Shown here: positions 16,056 through 25,827 of the stretch, in pieces | Layout: each line of letters begins with the position of its first letter | Position numbering within the stretch: position 1 is the first letter of the stretch | IMG/VR virus record: IMGVR_UViG_3300030333_003631 | Location: 1 to 30,987 of that record | Direction: 5' to 3' (one strand) | DNA length: 30,987 nucleotides | Source of the DNA: a virus | Notes under the pieces: generated by a model | Database searches by the model: none | What the model was told of the DNA's origin: nothing | The model's input: only the letters and a program-made list of their open reading frames with translations | Position numbers and translations under genes: made by a program

Positions 16056-17693
16056 ATGTCTGCTTTCGTAACAGATCAATTCAGAATATTTAATGCAGGT
16101 AATTTCGTAGATTCTGTACTAGACACTAATAATTCTTATTATGTCTTTCTAGGTCTTAGTAATCCTACATCACCCAGTCCTGGATTTGGTAGAACTAGTA
16201 CATGGAATGATGCTGCTGGGCCACCCAATCCTATCGATAATTTCTCATATGAGTCTCAATATGGTTCTACTTCACTTTTTGGGAAAAGAGTTGTTGGAGA
16301 TAATATAAGAAGGGTTGTAAGAAAAGTTGAATGGACTAAAAATACATATTATGATATGTATAGACATGATTATGATGTCAATAATAAAGCACCTAATTCT
16401 GGAACAGGCAGATTATATGATGCAAATTATTTTGTAGTTAATAGTGACTATAATGTTTATATTTGCATAGAAAATGGTAGTTCTGGTGTTAGTGGTACTA
16501 CAACATCTAAAGGTAATCAATCAGAAGATGAACCTACATTTACTGACTTAGAACCTTCAGCTGCTGGAACTAGCAACGATGGTTATATTTGGAAATTTTT
16601 GTTTACAATATCTCCAAGTGATATTGTTAAATTTGATTCTACTGAATATATTGTTGTACCTAATAATTGGGCAACATCAACAAATTCTCAGATTCAGAGT
16701 GTAAGGGAAGCAGGTGATTCTACACTTAATCTTAACCAGATAAAAACCGTTTATATTGAAGATGGTGGAAAGGGTTATGTAGCAAATACAACTACAACTG
16801 TAGATATAATAGGGGATGGTACTGGTGCGAAAGCCTCTGTAACCAGTGATGGAAATGGTACTATCACTGATATAGTTGTTACATCAGGTGGAAGTGGATA
16901 TTCTTATGGTATGGTTAATTTGGGTTCATTTGGACAACCTACTGGAGGATTTCCTGAAGGAAGTGTTACATCAATTCCTGCTAAATTAATACCTATTATA
17001 CCTCCTTCTAGAGGTCATGGATATGACATTTATAAGGAATTAGGTGCTGATAGAGTTTTGGTTTATGCAAGATTTGATGATTCTACAAAAGATTTTCCAA
17101 CTGATACCAAATTTTCACAGGTTGGTATTGTAAAGAATCCATCAACATATACATCTGAAAATACTATTTTTACAGGAAGTCAATACTCATCTTTAGGTGC
17201 TATTAAAATTTTAGATTATTCTACTTGGGATAGTACAAATCTTTCTATAGGGAGTACGATTACGCAAGTTCTTCCTGATAATGCTGGTACTGCTAAAGGG
17301 TATATTGCATCATACGATAAGCAATCTGGAGTATTAAAATACTATCAAGATAGATCTTTATACTATCAACAAACTAATAATAGAAATAATCAAACCGATT
17401 ATATAGGTGTTGGTAGTGATGCTAATTCCAAACAATTATCATTTGGAACATCTGGTAGTATTAAATTCTTATCCACACCAAAACCTTCTGATGCATCTGT
17501 AGCAGTTGCATTTACGGGTAGTACAATGGTTGATGGAACTAAAGAAGTGGATTTGGGAGTATACTTTACTAGTGGGCTTGCCAATCCTGAGATAAATAAA
17601 ACAACTGGCGATGTCATATACATTGACAATCGAAAGGAAGTCACTAGGGATAGTAGACAAAAAGAAGACATCAAAATCGTACTGGAATTCTAA
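16056..17693 (+). CDS. gp8: Baseplate wedge subunit gp8, enlarged
   Basis: A 545-residue protein against 334 in T4 gp8. The start MSAFVTDQFRIFNAGNFVDS, then NNSYYVFLGLSNP, RRVVRKVEWTKNTYYDMYRH and above all NDGYIWKFLFTISPSDIVKF followed by TEYIVVPNNW correspond to the T4 gp8 landmarks (ITFGRSEPW, PRRDWGDTRYPD, GDGYVWEYLFEIPP, NEYIVVPWP). In T4, two gp8 molecules per wedge bind gp7 and gp6 and help position the peripheral baseplate. Extra sequence includes a gly-rich repeat at residues about 228-290 (VYIEDGGKGYVAN, VTSGGSGYSYG) of the same type as in the gp7-like giant, the DUF4815 protein and gp14. The gene has its own late promoter and ends six bases before the next start, and its position directly after gp7 agrees with T4 order. 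Confidence 0.9.
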   Translation: MSAFVTDQFRIFNAGNFVDSVLDTNNSYYVFLGLSNPTSPSPGFGRTSTWNDAAGPPNPIDNFSYESQYGSTSLFGKRVVGDNIRRVVRKVEWTKNTYYDMYRHDYDVNNKAPNSGTGRLYDANYFVVNSDYNVYICIENGSSGVSGTTTSKGNQSEDEPTFTDLEPSAAGTSNDGYIWKFLFTISPSDIVKFDSTEYIVVPNNWATSTNSQIQSVREAGDSTLNLNQIKTVYIEDGGKGYVANTTTTVDIIGDGTGAKASVTSDGNGTITDIVVTSGGSGYSYGMVNLGSFGQPTGGFPEGSVTSIPAKLIPIIPPSRGHGYDIYKELGADRVLVYARFDDSTKDFPTDTKFSQVGIVKNPSTYTSENTIFTGSQYSSLGAIKILDYSTWDSTNLSIGSTITQVLPDNAGTAKGYIASYDKQSGVLKYYQDRSLYYQQTNNRNNQTDYIGVGSDANSKQLSFGTSGSIKFLSTPKPSDASVAVAFTGSTMVDGTKEVDLGVYFTSGLANPEINKTTGDVIYIDNRKEVTRDSRQKEDIKIVLEF

Positions 17694-17699
17694 AGTAAC

Positions 17700-20600
17700 A
17701 TGGCAACAAATAAAGATTTAAATATTAGCCCTTATTATGATGATTTTGACGCAAGTAAGAATTTTTATAAAGTCTTATTTAAACCAGGATTTCCCGTACA
17801 AGCTAGAGAGTTAACTACTCTACAGTCAATATTGCAGAATCAAATAAAAGATTTTGGTTCTCATATGTTTAAAGAAGGATCCATGGTTATTCCTGGAGAT
17901 CCTACTTTTGATAATGCAGCTTATTCAGTTAAAGTAAATTCTACTCAGTTTGGTATTGATATATCTCTTTATACTAGTGAATTAATAGGTAAGACTGTAG
18001 AAGGACAGATTTCTGGTGTATCTGCTACTGTTGATTTGGTAGCATTACCTGATGGTGGTGAAGTAGAAGATATAACACTTTTTGTAAAGTATGAAAGTGT
18101 AGGTAGAAGAATTCCTTCAGCAACAACTTTTATTGATGGAGAATCTTTAATTGTTAGAGAAAATGTAACATATGGAAATACCACAATTAATTCTGGTACT
18201 GCTGTTGCAACTTTGATATCAGATAATGCTTCATTTATTGGATGTACTGCTTCTGTTTTAGCTGGTGTATATTTTATTAGAGGAACTTTTGTAAATGTAA
18301 ATCAACAAACGATAATTTTAGATCATTATACAAATGACCCTTCTTATAGAGTAGGATTCCAAATTGATGAAACAATTATAAATGCAAAAGATGATCCTTC
18401 ATTATATGACAATGCTAAAGGATTTACTAATTATGCTGCACCAGGTGCTGATAGATTTAAGATTGGTTTAACTTTAACTAAAAAATTAATTACTGATAAA
18501 AATGATACTGATTTTGTTGAGATATTAAGAACAAGTGAAGGTACTGTAGAACAGATTGTAACAAAATCTGACTATAATTTAATTAGAGATTGGATTGCTG
18601 ATAGAACATATGATGAATCTGGAAATTATGCATTACAACCATTTGATGTTAGTGTTAGTAATTCATTAAATGATAGATTAGGTAATGGTGGACAATATTA
18701 TGAGGGAACACGAACATCAGAAGGAAATATACCGTCTGATGACTTAATGTGTTATAAAGTTTCTGGTGGAGAAGCTTATGTGAAAGGTTATGATGTAACA
18801 ACAGATGTTACTAATATTATAGATGTAGAAAAACCAAGAGATACGGAAACAATTGATAGTTCACTTGTTCCCTTTACTATGGGAAATAGTTTAATTGTTA
18901 ATAATCTTCAGGGTCAAGGACAATATAGAGGAGTTGTAGATTTATATGGAGAATTAGGTCAAGCGACAAGTGCGGTTGGTATTATAGGGCAAGCAAGAAT
19001 ATACTCTATTAATTCTAGAACTTATAATTCATCCAATACACAGACAACATCTACATGGGATCTTCGTTTGTATGATGTACAGACATATACTAGAATTGCA
19101 TTAAATGATGCATTGACATCTAGTGGAATTACTACGGGATATCATGTAAGAGGTCTTAGAAGTGGAGCTGAAGGATATTCTGTTTCTCATGGAACCGTTA
19201 ATTCCACTATAGGAATTGGTAATACTAACTGGATTAATGTATCTCAAACTCAGGGTCAGTTTATAAGAAATGAACAAATTGCTATAAATGGGGTTACTGT
19301 CTCTAGATCTATTCGTGATGTTGTACCATATTATCCTCGTGATGTTAAATCTGTAAAACAAGATATAGTATCACCATACACACAGACATTTACAGCTGAT
19401 GCAGTTTTACAACCTGTTGTTGATCTTGGACCTATTAGAATAGCATCTAGTACAGCTCAATCTAGATTAAATGATTCATTTATTGGACTTAAAGTTGGTG
19501 ATGTTGTTCGTATGGCTACAGGAGGTGGAACTGGATTAATCTACAATAAGATAGCATCTATTTCTAATTCAAGTAAGGAATTAAATCTTGCTGCTGCACC
19601 TGGTGCAACTGGTGTTTATGCTGGTGGTATTACTAATGCTGATTATGATAGTGCGTCTATTGCATATTCATCTTTAAATACAAATACTGGTGGATTATTT
19701 GAAGTTCTTCCAGATAGAAATATATCTTCAGTAGATTTTGCTAATTCAACATTAACAGTTTCTGCACAAGTAACTGGACAATCAGTATCTGGTACAGGAC
19801 TTACTGCTTCTATCGATAATGTAAAAGATGGTGCGGGTGTAGCAATATCAACTGCATTCTTTGAGGGATTTAGTGGTAGCAAGTATTCAGTTCATTATGG
19901 TAGTGGAAATGATTTTTCATCATTAACTGCTAATCAATTTACTTTAGTAAGTGGAGGAGCAGAAGTATCATTTACAGGATTGAATAATGCTTCAGGGTCG
20001 GCAGTTGCAGCTGATAGCAATACTGTACTTAATGTAACTGCACAGAAACAAGGAATTCAAAGCAAAACTAAAAATTATGAAAGGAGTCAGATACTTTCTG
20101 TAGATAAATCAAGCAATGTTGGGTCAGGAAGTTCTGTTGCCAATTTAAATGATGGATTGACATATAATGGAACTGCATATGGTTTAAGAGTTCAAGATAA
20201 TGAAATTTCTTTAAATGTTCCAGATGTATCAAGAGTTTTAGCAGTTTATGAATCTACTGATGGAACACAACCAACTCTTGATAATTTTGAATTTACTTCA
20301 TCTGCAACTGTTGGAACTAATGTAATTTTAGGTGAAAATTTTGAAGGACAATCTTCTGGTGCTGTTGCAAGAGTGGTTACTAACAATACTAGTAGTCCAT
20401 CATCTGGAGGAGCTAATAAATTAGGAATTATCTATCTTAATGATAGAAGATTTAGTCCTAATGAAATAGTTAGGTTTATTGAATCTAATATTACTACTAC
20501 AATTGAAGGGATTAATACACTGTCTACTGATGCAAATTATCGTGATATTACAAATTCATATTCACTTGATAAAGGTCAAAGAGAGCAATATTATGATTAC

Positions 20601-23600
20601 TCAAGAATAGTTAGAAGAAAAAATTCTGATGTACCATCAAAACGATTATTAATCGTATATGATTACTATAGTGTTCCTGTTGATGATACTGGAGATGTAT
20701 TTTCTGTATTAAGTTATGGTCAGGATAGGTATACTGATGATATTCCATTAATTGGACAAAATCGAGTAAGAGCAACAGATACTTTAGATTTTAGACCAAG
20801 AGTGGGAGCATATGTTGGAGTTTCTTCTTCACCATTTGCATTTACTACAAGATCTTCATTTGTGGAAAATTCTCCTAAATTCTTATTAGCATTTAATGAA
20901 TCTACTATATTAGGATATACTTACTATCTTCCAAGAATTGATAAGATATATCTAGATGTTAATGGTAAATTTAATGTAGTAAAGGGAGAACCTAGTAGAA
21001 ATCCATCAGCTCCTGTAGCAACTAACGATTCTATGGAGATAGCTACACTTACATTACCACCATATCTTTATAATACAAATAATGTCAGCATAAATCTGGT
21101 TGATAATAGAAGATATACCATGCGTGATATTGGAAATCTTGAAGATAGAATAGAAAATTTAGAGACAGTTACTACTTTATCTTTACTTGAGGTAAGTACG
21201 GAAGCACTACAAGTTCAAGATTTCCAAGGAAGAAATAGATTTAAGAGTGGATTCTTTGTAGATAGTTTTAATACAAATTCTTTTGTTGACTTTAATCTTT
21301 CTGAAATAACTGTTGATACTGATAATAATGTAATAAGACCACTAGTGTCTAGAAATACCATTAGTAGTTATTTGATGCCAGAATCAAATATAATTGACTC
21401 TGAAATAGATTTTGGAACAAATTATCCATTATATGATAGTAATGTTCAAAAAACTGGAGATGCTGTTACTTTAAAATATGATGAAGTTTTATGGGTTGAT
21501 CAACCAAATGCAACAGGAGTTGAAAATGTTAATCCATTCCATGTAATTTCATTTACATCAGGAAATATCACTTTAAGTCCAGAGAGAGATACTTGGGCTA
21601 GGACTGTAAGAGTTGATGGAGGAGCTGCAGATCAAGCTCTTCTTGCAAGGGTTAGTCAAATTACCAGAGATACTAGTCAAGAAGATATTAATAATTTGAT
21701 TACTGATCTTCAAAATAGTACTAGTAATGGGATTAGAACAACCAGTAGTGTTCGTAATATTAATACTGAAGTGGATCTTAGTACGTGGATAGAGGCAGAC
21801 AGATGGGGTAGTACTTGGCAAGATAGAACAAGAAGAAGACGGTGGAATATAACGTGGAGGGATGAGCAATTTAGGACTCAAACAGTAGGTGTTAGGGATG
21901 GTATCATTTCATCTGGTGATGATCCATTTATGAGATCAAGGAATGTTTCATTTAATGCTGTTGGATTATGTCCATTCCAACCACATTATCAATTCCTTGA
22001 TGGTAATGCAGATGTATTGTTTATTCCTAAGTTATTGGAAATTGCAAGTGATACTAGTCTATTAAATTCTGGTTCTTCTACTGCTTTTCAAACTGGAGAA
22101 GAGGTAAGAGGTTATAATAGTGCAGGTGAACAAATTATCTCCTTTAGAGTTGCAAAATCTAATCATAAAGAAGGTGCTTATAATAATCCATCATTAGTAT
22201 ATGGTGGAAATCCATATAGTCCTTATGAGACAGTACAAGCAGAATATACTAGTTCATCTAAAGTATTAAATGTTGATACTTTAGCATTATCTCAAGAAGC
22301 ACAAGGTCTTTATAGTGGATATGTAGAATTGGGATCTAAATTAGTTGGTTCAACTAGTGGTGCAGTTGCATATGTTAAAAATTTACGGTTAATTGTAGAT
22401 GAATCTGGATATTTACAAGGTTCATTCTTCTTAAAAGATCCTAATGGTACACCACCACCTAGTGTTATAATTTCCACAGGAAGAAAAACTTACAAGTTAA
22501 GTAGTAGTATTACTGATTCTGAAAATTTACAAGGAAGTACATTAATTTCATCTGCCTCTACCGAATATGAAGCAGTGGGTACACTTACTCGTACTGGTTC
22601 AATTGTTGAAATAATTGATATTATTGAGAATCGTAGGACAATACGTGACGCACGGCGTGATCCTCTTGCACAATCATTTACTGTTGGTGGTGATATTAGT
22701 GCACCAGACTCTAGTAGACCTTCTAGTAGTCAAGATGGAATATTCTTAACTTCAGTTGATGTTTTCTTTTCAAACAAACCAGGATATGTTCCTACAGATA
22801 GTAAAGATGCAGCAACTCCTTCAATTGGAGAAAGTAATGTTCAGAAGACTGTAACAGTTGAAATAAGAACAGTAGAATTAGGAACTCCTACTTTAACAAG
22901 ACTTGGTAAACCAGTAACAATGACACCAGATCAAGTGAAAATTTCATCACTGGGTACTGTAGCAACAAATGTTAAATTCCCAGAACCCATCTACTTACCT
23001 CCAGGTCAAGAGTATGCAGTGGTTATTCTTTCACCAAGTAGTAATGAATATGAAGTATTTGTTGCAACTATGGGCGAGGAAACTTTAGCCTCACAATCTA
23101 TTCCTAATACAGCACCTGTTATACACACTCAACAGTGGGCTATGGGTAGTTTATTTAAGTCACAAAATGGTAGTATTTGGAGTCCTAGTCAATTACAAGA
23201 TATGAAATTAAACTTGTATAAGGCTAAATTTACTTCTAATCAAGGAAGTGTATTCTATGCAAATCCAACTATAAACTCAAGTAATGGTTTTGGTAATCTT
23301 AATCCTAATCCAGTAAATACACTATCTAAGACTGGACAAATTGGTGTTACTACATTCACTACTGGAATAAGTACGTTTAGTGCAGGAACCCCTATTGTTG
23401 GATCAACCAATAATGGAGTTACAGCATCACTTGTAGCAACAGGAAGTGCTGCTGATTCAGTTGGAATTATGACTGGTGGTAGTAACTATATTGAGTCTGC
23501 AACAGCAGATTTGAATACTTATGCTATTACAGGTAAGGGTGTAGGATATAGAGTTCGAATTTCATCTGTTGGTGCTGATGGTAATATTACTGGTATAGTA

Positions 23601-25256
23601 ACAACAGCTACGGGAACTGGTTATCAAGTTGGTGATATTGTTGGTATTGTAACTGCTGCTTCTGCTGGTGGTGCTGGTCGAGGAACCAATGCTGTCTTAT
23701 CAGTTCAAGAAAGTAATGGAATTGATACTCTATACTTAGAGAATATTAAAGGAACAAATGCAAGTGGGTCTTTCGCTGCAGGAGGAGACTTTAGATATAA
23801 GAATGGTGATGGTACAATATTAAATATGACTACTGGTTCTGGTCCTTCTATACGCACGGCATTAGCATCAGATGGTATTCCAAATGATGGAGCACATATC
23901 TATATTTCTCAATTTGATCATGGAATGTATTCATCAAATAATAAATTAACTGTAAGTAATGTTGAAGGTAATTCACATACAACTAAGTTAAGTGCTGTAG
24001 TAACAACACCAGAGCAATCAACAATAAGTGTTGCATTCTCTACCTTTGAAGGAATTCCAGTATCAGCATCAAATCCTGGATATGTAAAAATTGAAAATGA
24101 AATTATTGCTTATAGTTCTGTTGGTGATGGAATACTTAACATTGCTACAAATGGAAGAGGTATTGATTCTACAATAGTTATAGAACATGTAGATTTTGGT
24201 TCTCCTACTGGACCTCAGATGCCATCTGTTCAAAAATATGAGTTAAATGGTGTATCTTTAAGAAGAATAAACAAAGAACATATTATTTCAAATCATGATA
24301 TTGGTTTTGATGATTATTATCTTCAAATAGATAGAACTGCTGCTGGACCTGGTAAGGATAGATCATCTGATGCTTCTAATGAGCCACAATTATCATTTGA
24401 TAATACTGGGTTCTTTGGTGGTGATTCTGTTAATATAACTAGGAATATCCAATATGATTCATTAATACCAGTTTATGGTGTACGTACTCCATCATCAGTT
24501 ACTTCAGCAACTGCCTCAATTAGGACTGTTAGTGGGACTAGTATTGGAGGTAATGAAATTTCCTTTGTCGATCAAGGATATTCAAGTGTCCAATTAAATA
24601 CTATTAATGAATTAACTACACCTAGACTTGTATGTTCTAAGGTTAATGAAAATGAATATCTAGGAAACATTGACAGAAACAAATCATTTATTACTAAAAT
24701 TGATTTCAGTACAAGTAATGAGGATGTTTCTCCTATTCTTAATGCAAATTTAGCACTTACTGAATTTAGAAGTAATAGATTAAATAATCCTGTTTCTGAT
24801 TATGCAACTAATCCTGATGTAAGGACTAACTTGTTTGATCCTCATACTGCCATCTATGTTTCAGAATTAGTACAATTAAATAAAGAAGCTGATGGATTAA
24901 AAGTTATTCTTTCTGCTGATAGACCTAGTTCTTCAGATTTTAGAGTTCTTTATTCTTTAGTAAGATCTAATGAAGAAGACCTTGAAGAAAGATATATATT
25001 ATTCCCTGGATATGATAATCTTAGAGATCAAACTGATGCTGATGGTTTCAGTGATGTTGTAATAGATCCTGATAATAATAGTGGTTTACCTGATGGTCAA
25101 GTTCCTGCAAGTTTAAGTAATCAATTCTTAGAATACGAATTTACCGCAGATAATATAGGTAATTTTATAGCATATAAAATTAAGATTGTAATGTCTGGAA
25201 CCAATCAAGCACAACCGCCAAGAATTACAGATCTACGTACAATCGCATTGAAATGA
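17700..25256 (+). CDS. Giant DUF4815 virion structural protein, 2518 aa
   Basis: The start MATNKDLNISPYYDDFDASK, then KNFYKVLFKPGFPVQARELT and TLQSILQNQIKDFGSHMFKE is the signature of DUF4815 (PF16075) structural proteins of marine T4-like phages. Visible parts, by approximate residue: DUF4815 region from 1 to about 1130; a coiled-coil-like stretch 1136-1170 (NLEDRIENLETVTTLSLLEV); a W/R-rich segment 1357-1390 (ADRWGSTWQDRTRRRRWNIT); a conserved beta domain 1654-1860 beginning DPLAQSFTVGGDIS with FLTSVDVFFSNKPGYVPT; a -GxGY- repeat near 1942-2005; an 'E-I-I-x-Y' unit near 2105-2170; and a C-terminus with LFDPHTAIYVSELVQLNKEA. It occupies the locus of T4 genes 9-10, so a peripheral baseplate or fibre-socket role is likely (inference). 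The next gene overlaps its stop by four bases (ATGA). Confidence 0.87.
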   Translation: MATNKDLNISPYYDDFDASKNFYKVLFKPGFPVQARELTTLQSILQNQIKDFGSHMFKEGSMVIPGDPTFDNAAYSVKVNSTQFGIDISLYTSELIGKTVEGQISGVSATVDLVALPDGGEVEDITLFVKYESVGRRIPSATTFIDGESLIVRENVTYGNTTINSGTAVATLISDNASFIGCTASVLAGVYFIRGTFVNVNQQTIILDHYTNDPSYRVGFQIDETIINAKDDPSLYDNAKGFTNYAAPGADRFKIGLTLTKKLITDKNDTDFVEILRTSEGTVEQIVTKSDYNLIRDWIADRTYDESGNYALQPFDVSVSNSLNDRLGNGGQYYEGTRTSEGNIPSDDLMCYKVSGGEAYVKGYDVTTDVTNIIDVEKPRDTETIDSSLVPFTMGNSLIVNNLQGQGQYRGVVDLYGELGQATSAVGIIGQARIYSINSRTYNSSNTQTTSTWDLRLYDVQTYTRIALNDALTSSGITTGYHVRGLRSGAEGYSVSHGTVNSTIGIGNTNWINVSQTQGQFIRNEQIAINGVTVSRSIRDVVPYYPRDVKSVKQDIVSPYTQTFTADAVLQPVVDLGPIRIASSTAQSRLNDSFIGLKVGDVVRMATGGGTGLIYNKIASISNSSKELNLAAAPGATGVYAGGITNADYDSASIAYSSLNTNTGGLFEVLPDRNISSVDFANSTLTVSAQVTGQSVSGTGLTASIDNVKDGAGVAISTAFFEGFSGSKYSVHYGSGNDFSSLTANQFTLVSGGAEVSFTGLNNASGSAVAADSNTVLNVTAQKQGIQSKTKNYERSQILSVDKSSNVGSGSSVANLNDGLTYNGTAYGLRVQDNEISLNVPDVSRVLAVYESTDGTQPTLDNFEFTSSATVGTNVILGENFEGQSSGAVARVVTNNTSSPSSGGANKLGIIYLNDRRFSPNEIVRFIESNITTTIEGINTLSTDANYRDITNSYSLDKGQREQYYDYSRIVRRKNSDVPSKRLLIVYDYYSVPVDDTGDVFSVLSYGQDRYTDDIPLIGQNRVRATDTLDFRPRVGAYVGVSSSPFAFTTRSSFVENSPKFLLAFNESTILGYTYYLPRIDKIYLDVNGKFNVVKGEPSRNPSAPVATNDSMEIATLTLPPYLYNTNNVSINLVDNRRYTMRDIGNLEDRIENLETVTTLSLLEVSTEALQVQDFQGRNRFKSGFFVDSFNTNSFVDFNLSEITVDTDNNVIRPLVSRNTISSYLMPESNIIDSEIDFGTNYPLYDSNVQKTGDAVTLKYDEVLWVDQPNATGVENVNPFHVISFTSGNITLSPERDTWARTVRVDGGAADQALLARVSQITRDTSQEDINNLITDLQNSTSNGIRTTSSVRNINTEVDLSTWIEADRWGSTWQDRTRRRRWNITWRDEQFRTQTVGVRDGIISSGDDPFMRSRNVSFNAVGLCPFQPHYQFLDGNADVLFIPKLLEIASDTSLLNSGSSTAFQTGEEVRGYNSAGEQIISFRVAKSNHKEGAYNNPSLVYGGNPYSPYETVQAEYTSSSKVLNVDTLALSQEAQGLYSGYVELGSKLVGSTSGAVAYVKNLRLIVDESGYLQGSFFLKDPNGTPPPSVIISTGRKTYKLSSSITDSENLQGSTLISSASTEYEAVGTLTRTGSIVEIIDIIENRRTIRDARRDPLAQSFTVGGDISAPDSSRPSSSQDGIFLTSVDVFFSNKPGYVPTDSKDAATPSIGESNVQKTVTVEIRTVELGTPTLTRLGKPVTMTPDQVKISSLGTVATNVKFPEPIYLPPGQEYAVVILSPSSNEYEVFVATMGEETLASQSIPNTAPVIHTQQWAMGSLFKSQNGSIWSPSQLQDMKLNLYKAKFTSNQGSVFYANPTINSSNGFGNLNPNPVNTLSKTGQIGVTTFTTGISTFSAGTPIVGSTNNGVTASLVATGSAADSVGIMTGGSNYIESATADLNTYAITGKGVGYRVRISSVGADGNITGIVTTATGTGYQVGDIVGIVTAASAGGAGRGTNAVLSVQESNGIDTLYLENIKGTNASGSFAAGGDFRYKNGDGTILNMTTGSGPSIRTALASDGIPNDGAHIYISQFDHGMYSSNNKLTVSNVEGNSHTTKLSAVVTTPEQSTISVAFSTFEGIPVSASNPGYVKIENEIIAYSSVGDGILNIATNGRGIDSTIVIEHVDFGSPTGPQMPSVQKYELNGVSLRRINKEHIISNHDIGFDDYYLQIDRTAAGPGKDRSSDASNEPQLSFDNTGFFGGDSVNITRNIQYDSLIPVYGVRTPSSVTSATASIRTVSGTSIGGNEISFVDQGYSSVQLNTINELTTPRLVCSKVNENEYLGNIDRNKSFITKIDFSTSNEDVSPILNANLALTEFRSNRLNNPVSDYATNPDVRTNLFDPHTAIYVSELVQLNKEADGLKVILSADRPSSSDFRVLYSLVRSNEEDLEERYILFPGYDNLRDQTDADGFSDVVIDPDNNSGLPDGQVPASLSNQFLEYEFTADNIGNFIAYKIKIVMSGTNQAQPPRITDLRTIALK

Positions 25257-25456
25257 AGAGGGTTAAAGGACACTCTCATCTTTATCGTGATGAACAAAGT
25301 GGGGCTATTATTAACACAAATGATAAAGAGTATAATCAGAGATTGAGAACCTTATCTCACTCTGATTCTCAAAAGGATGAATTGAAAAAAATGAGAGAGG
25401 ATATTGATGAATTGAAATATCTTCTTAAGAAATTAGTTAATGTAAAACAAACCTAA
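25253..25456 (+). CDS. Small coiled-coil protein, 67 aa, unknown function
   Basis: Starts on the stop of the DUF4815 gene in an ATGA overlap, so it is very probably translated by coupling. The N-terminal half carries KGHSHLYRDEQSGAIINTND, and the second half is a clear amphipathic helix with a perfect heptad pattern (L44, M47, I51, L54, L58, L61), i.e. a three-heptad coiled coil suited to forming a small dimer or trimer. Similar short proteins with a G-H-[ST]-H-L-Y-R-D start occur in cyanomyoviruses as far as I recall. The location between a baseplate protein and fibre genes suggests a virion or assembly factor for the neighbours; this is an inference and no function is known. Confidence 0.8.
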   Translation: MKRVKGHSHLYRDEQSGAIINTNDKEYNQRLRTLSHSDSQKDELKKMREDIDELKYLLKKLVNVKQT

Positions 25457-25459
25457 ATA
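25452..25459 (+). promoter_or_regulatory. Weak, degenerate late-promoter candidate (CCTAAATA)
   Basis: CCTAAATA matches six of the eight bases of the TATAAATA late octamer and lies in the 29-base gap before the 113-residue gene; it overlaps the stop codon of the 67-residue gene. Its offset to the next ATG is 34 bases, unlike the 25 bases of the two exact copies. It is listed because it occupies one of the few intergenic gaps, but it could be chance in AT-rich DNA. Confidence 0.25.
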
Positions 25460-25485
25460 GGAATATAGAGATTCTGTGAGAATAC

Positions 25486-25827
25486 ATGGCTGCAGTCTAT
25501 ACTAGTAATTTAGTAATAAATACGGGAACTACTTTCTCTCAAAACTTTACATTAGAATCTGGGTCAGATGATTCTGCATTTGATTTGTCTGGTTATGCAG
25601 TAACTGCTCAAATGAGAAAGTGGCGTGGAGCAACTGCTAAAACAGATTTTACAACTGCTATTCCTACTCCTGCAACAGCAGGAAAAATCCTTATTAGTCT
25701 TACTGCAACTGAAACTGCAGCATTGAGTGCAGGAAGACATGTTTATGATATTGTAATTAGTATTAATAATACAAAAGAAGTTGTAGTTGAAGGTTCTGTA
25801 CTTGTAAGGGAAGGGGTGACCAGATAA
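25486..25827 (+). CDS. Small beta-rich virion-associated protein, 113 aa
   Basis: The sequence NLVINTGTTFSQNFTLESG, then FDLSGYAVTAQMRKW, GKILISLTATETAALSAG and RHVYDIVIS with VVEGSVLVREGVTR follows a pattern found in short phage tail and baseplate proteins. In those, a x-T-F-x-x-x-F-x-L strand, a D-L-[ST]-G-Y strand, an alternating I-x-[IV]-x-L-[ST]-x-x-x-[TS] strand and a C-terminal V-x-E-G-x-[VA] strand form a small beta sandwich, similar in outline to the N-terminal domain of BppU-like proteins. The last base of its TAA is the first base of the next ATG (TAATG), so it is coupled to the fibre gene. It is probably an attachment or spacer protein for the fibre (inference); its exact family is not certain. 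Confidence 0.75.
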   Translation: MAAVYTSNLVINTGTTFSQNFTLESGSDDSAFDLSGYAVTAQMRKWRGATAKTDFTTAIPTPATAGKILISLTATETAALSAGRHVYDIVISINNTKEVVVEGSVLVREGVTR

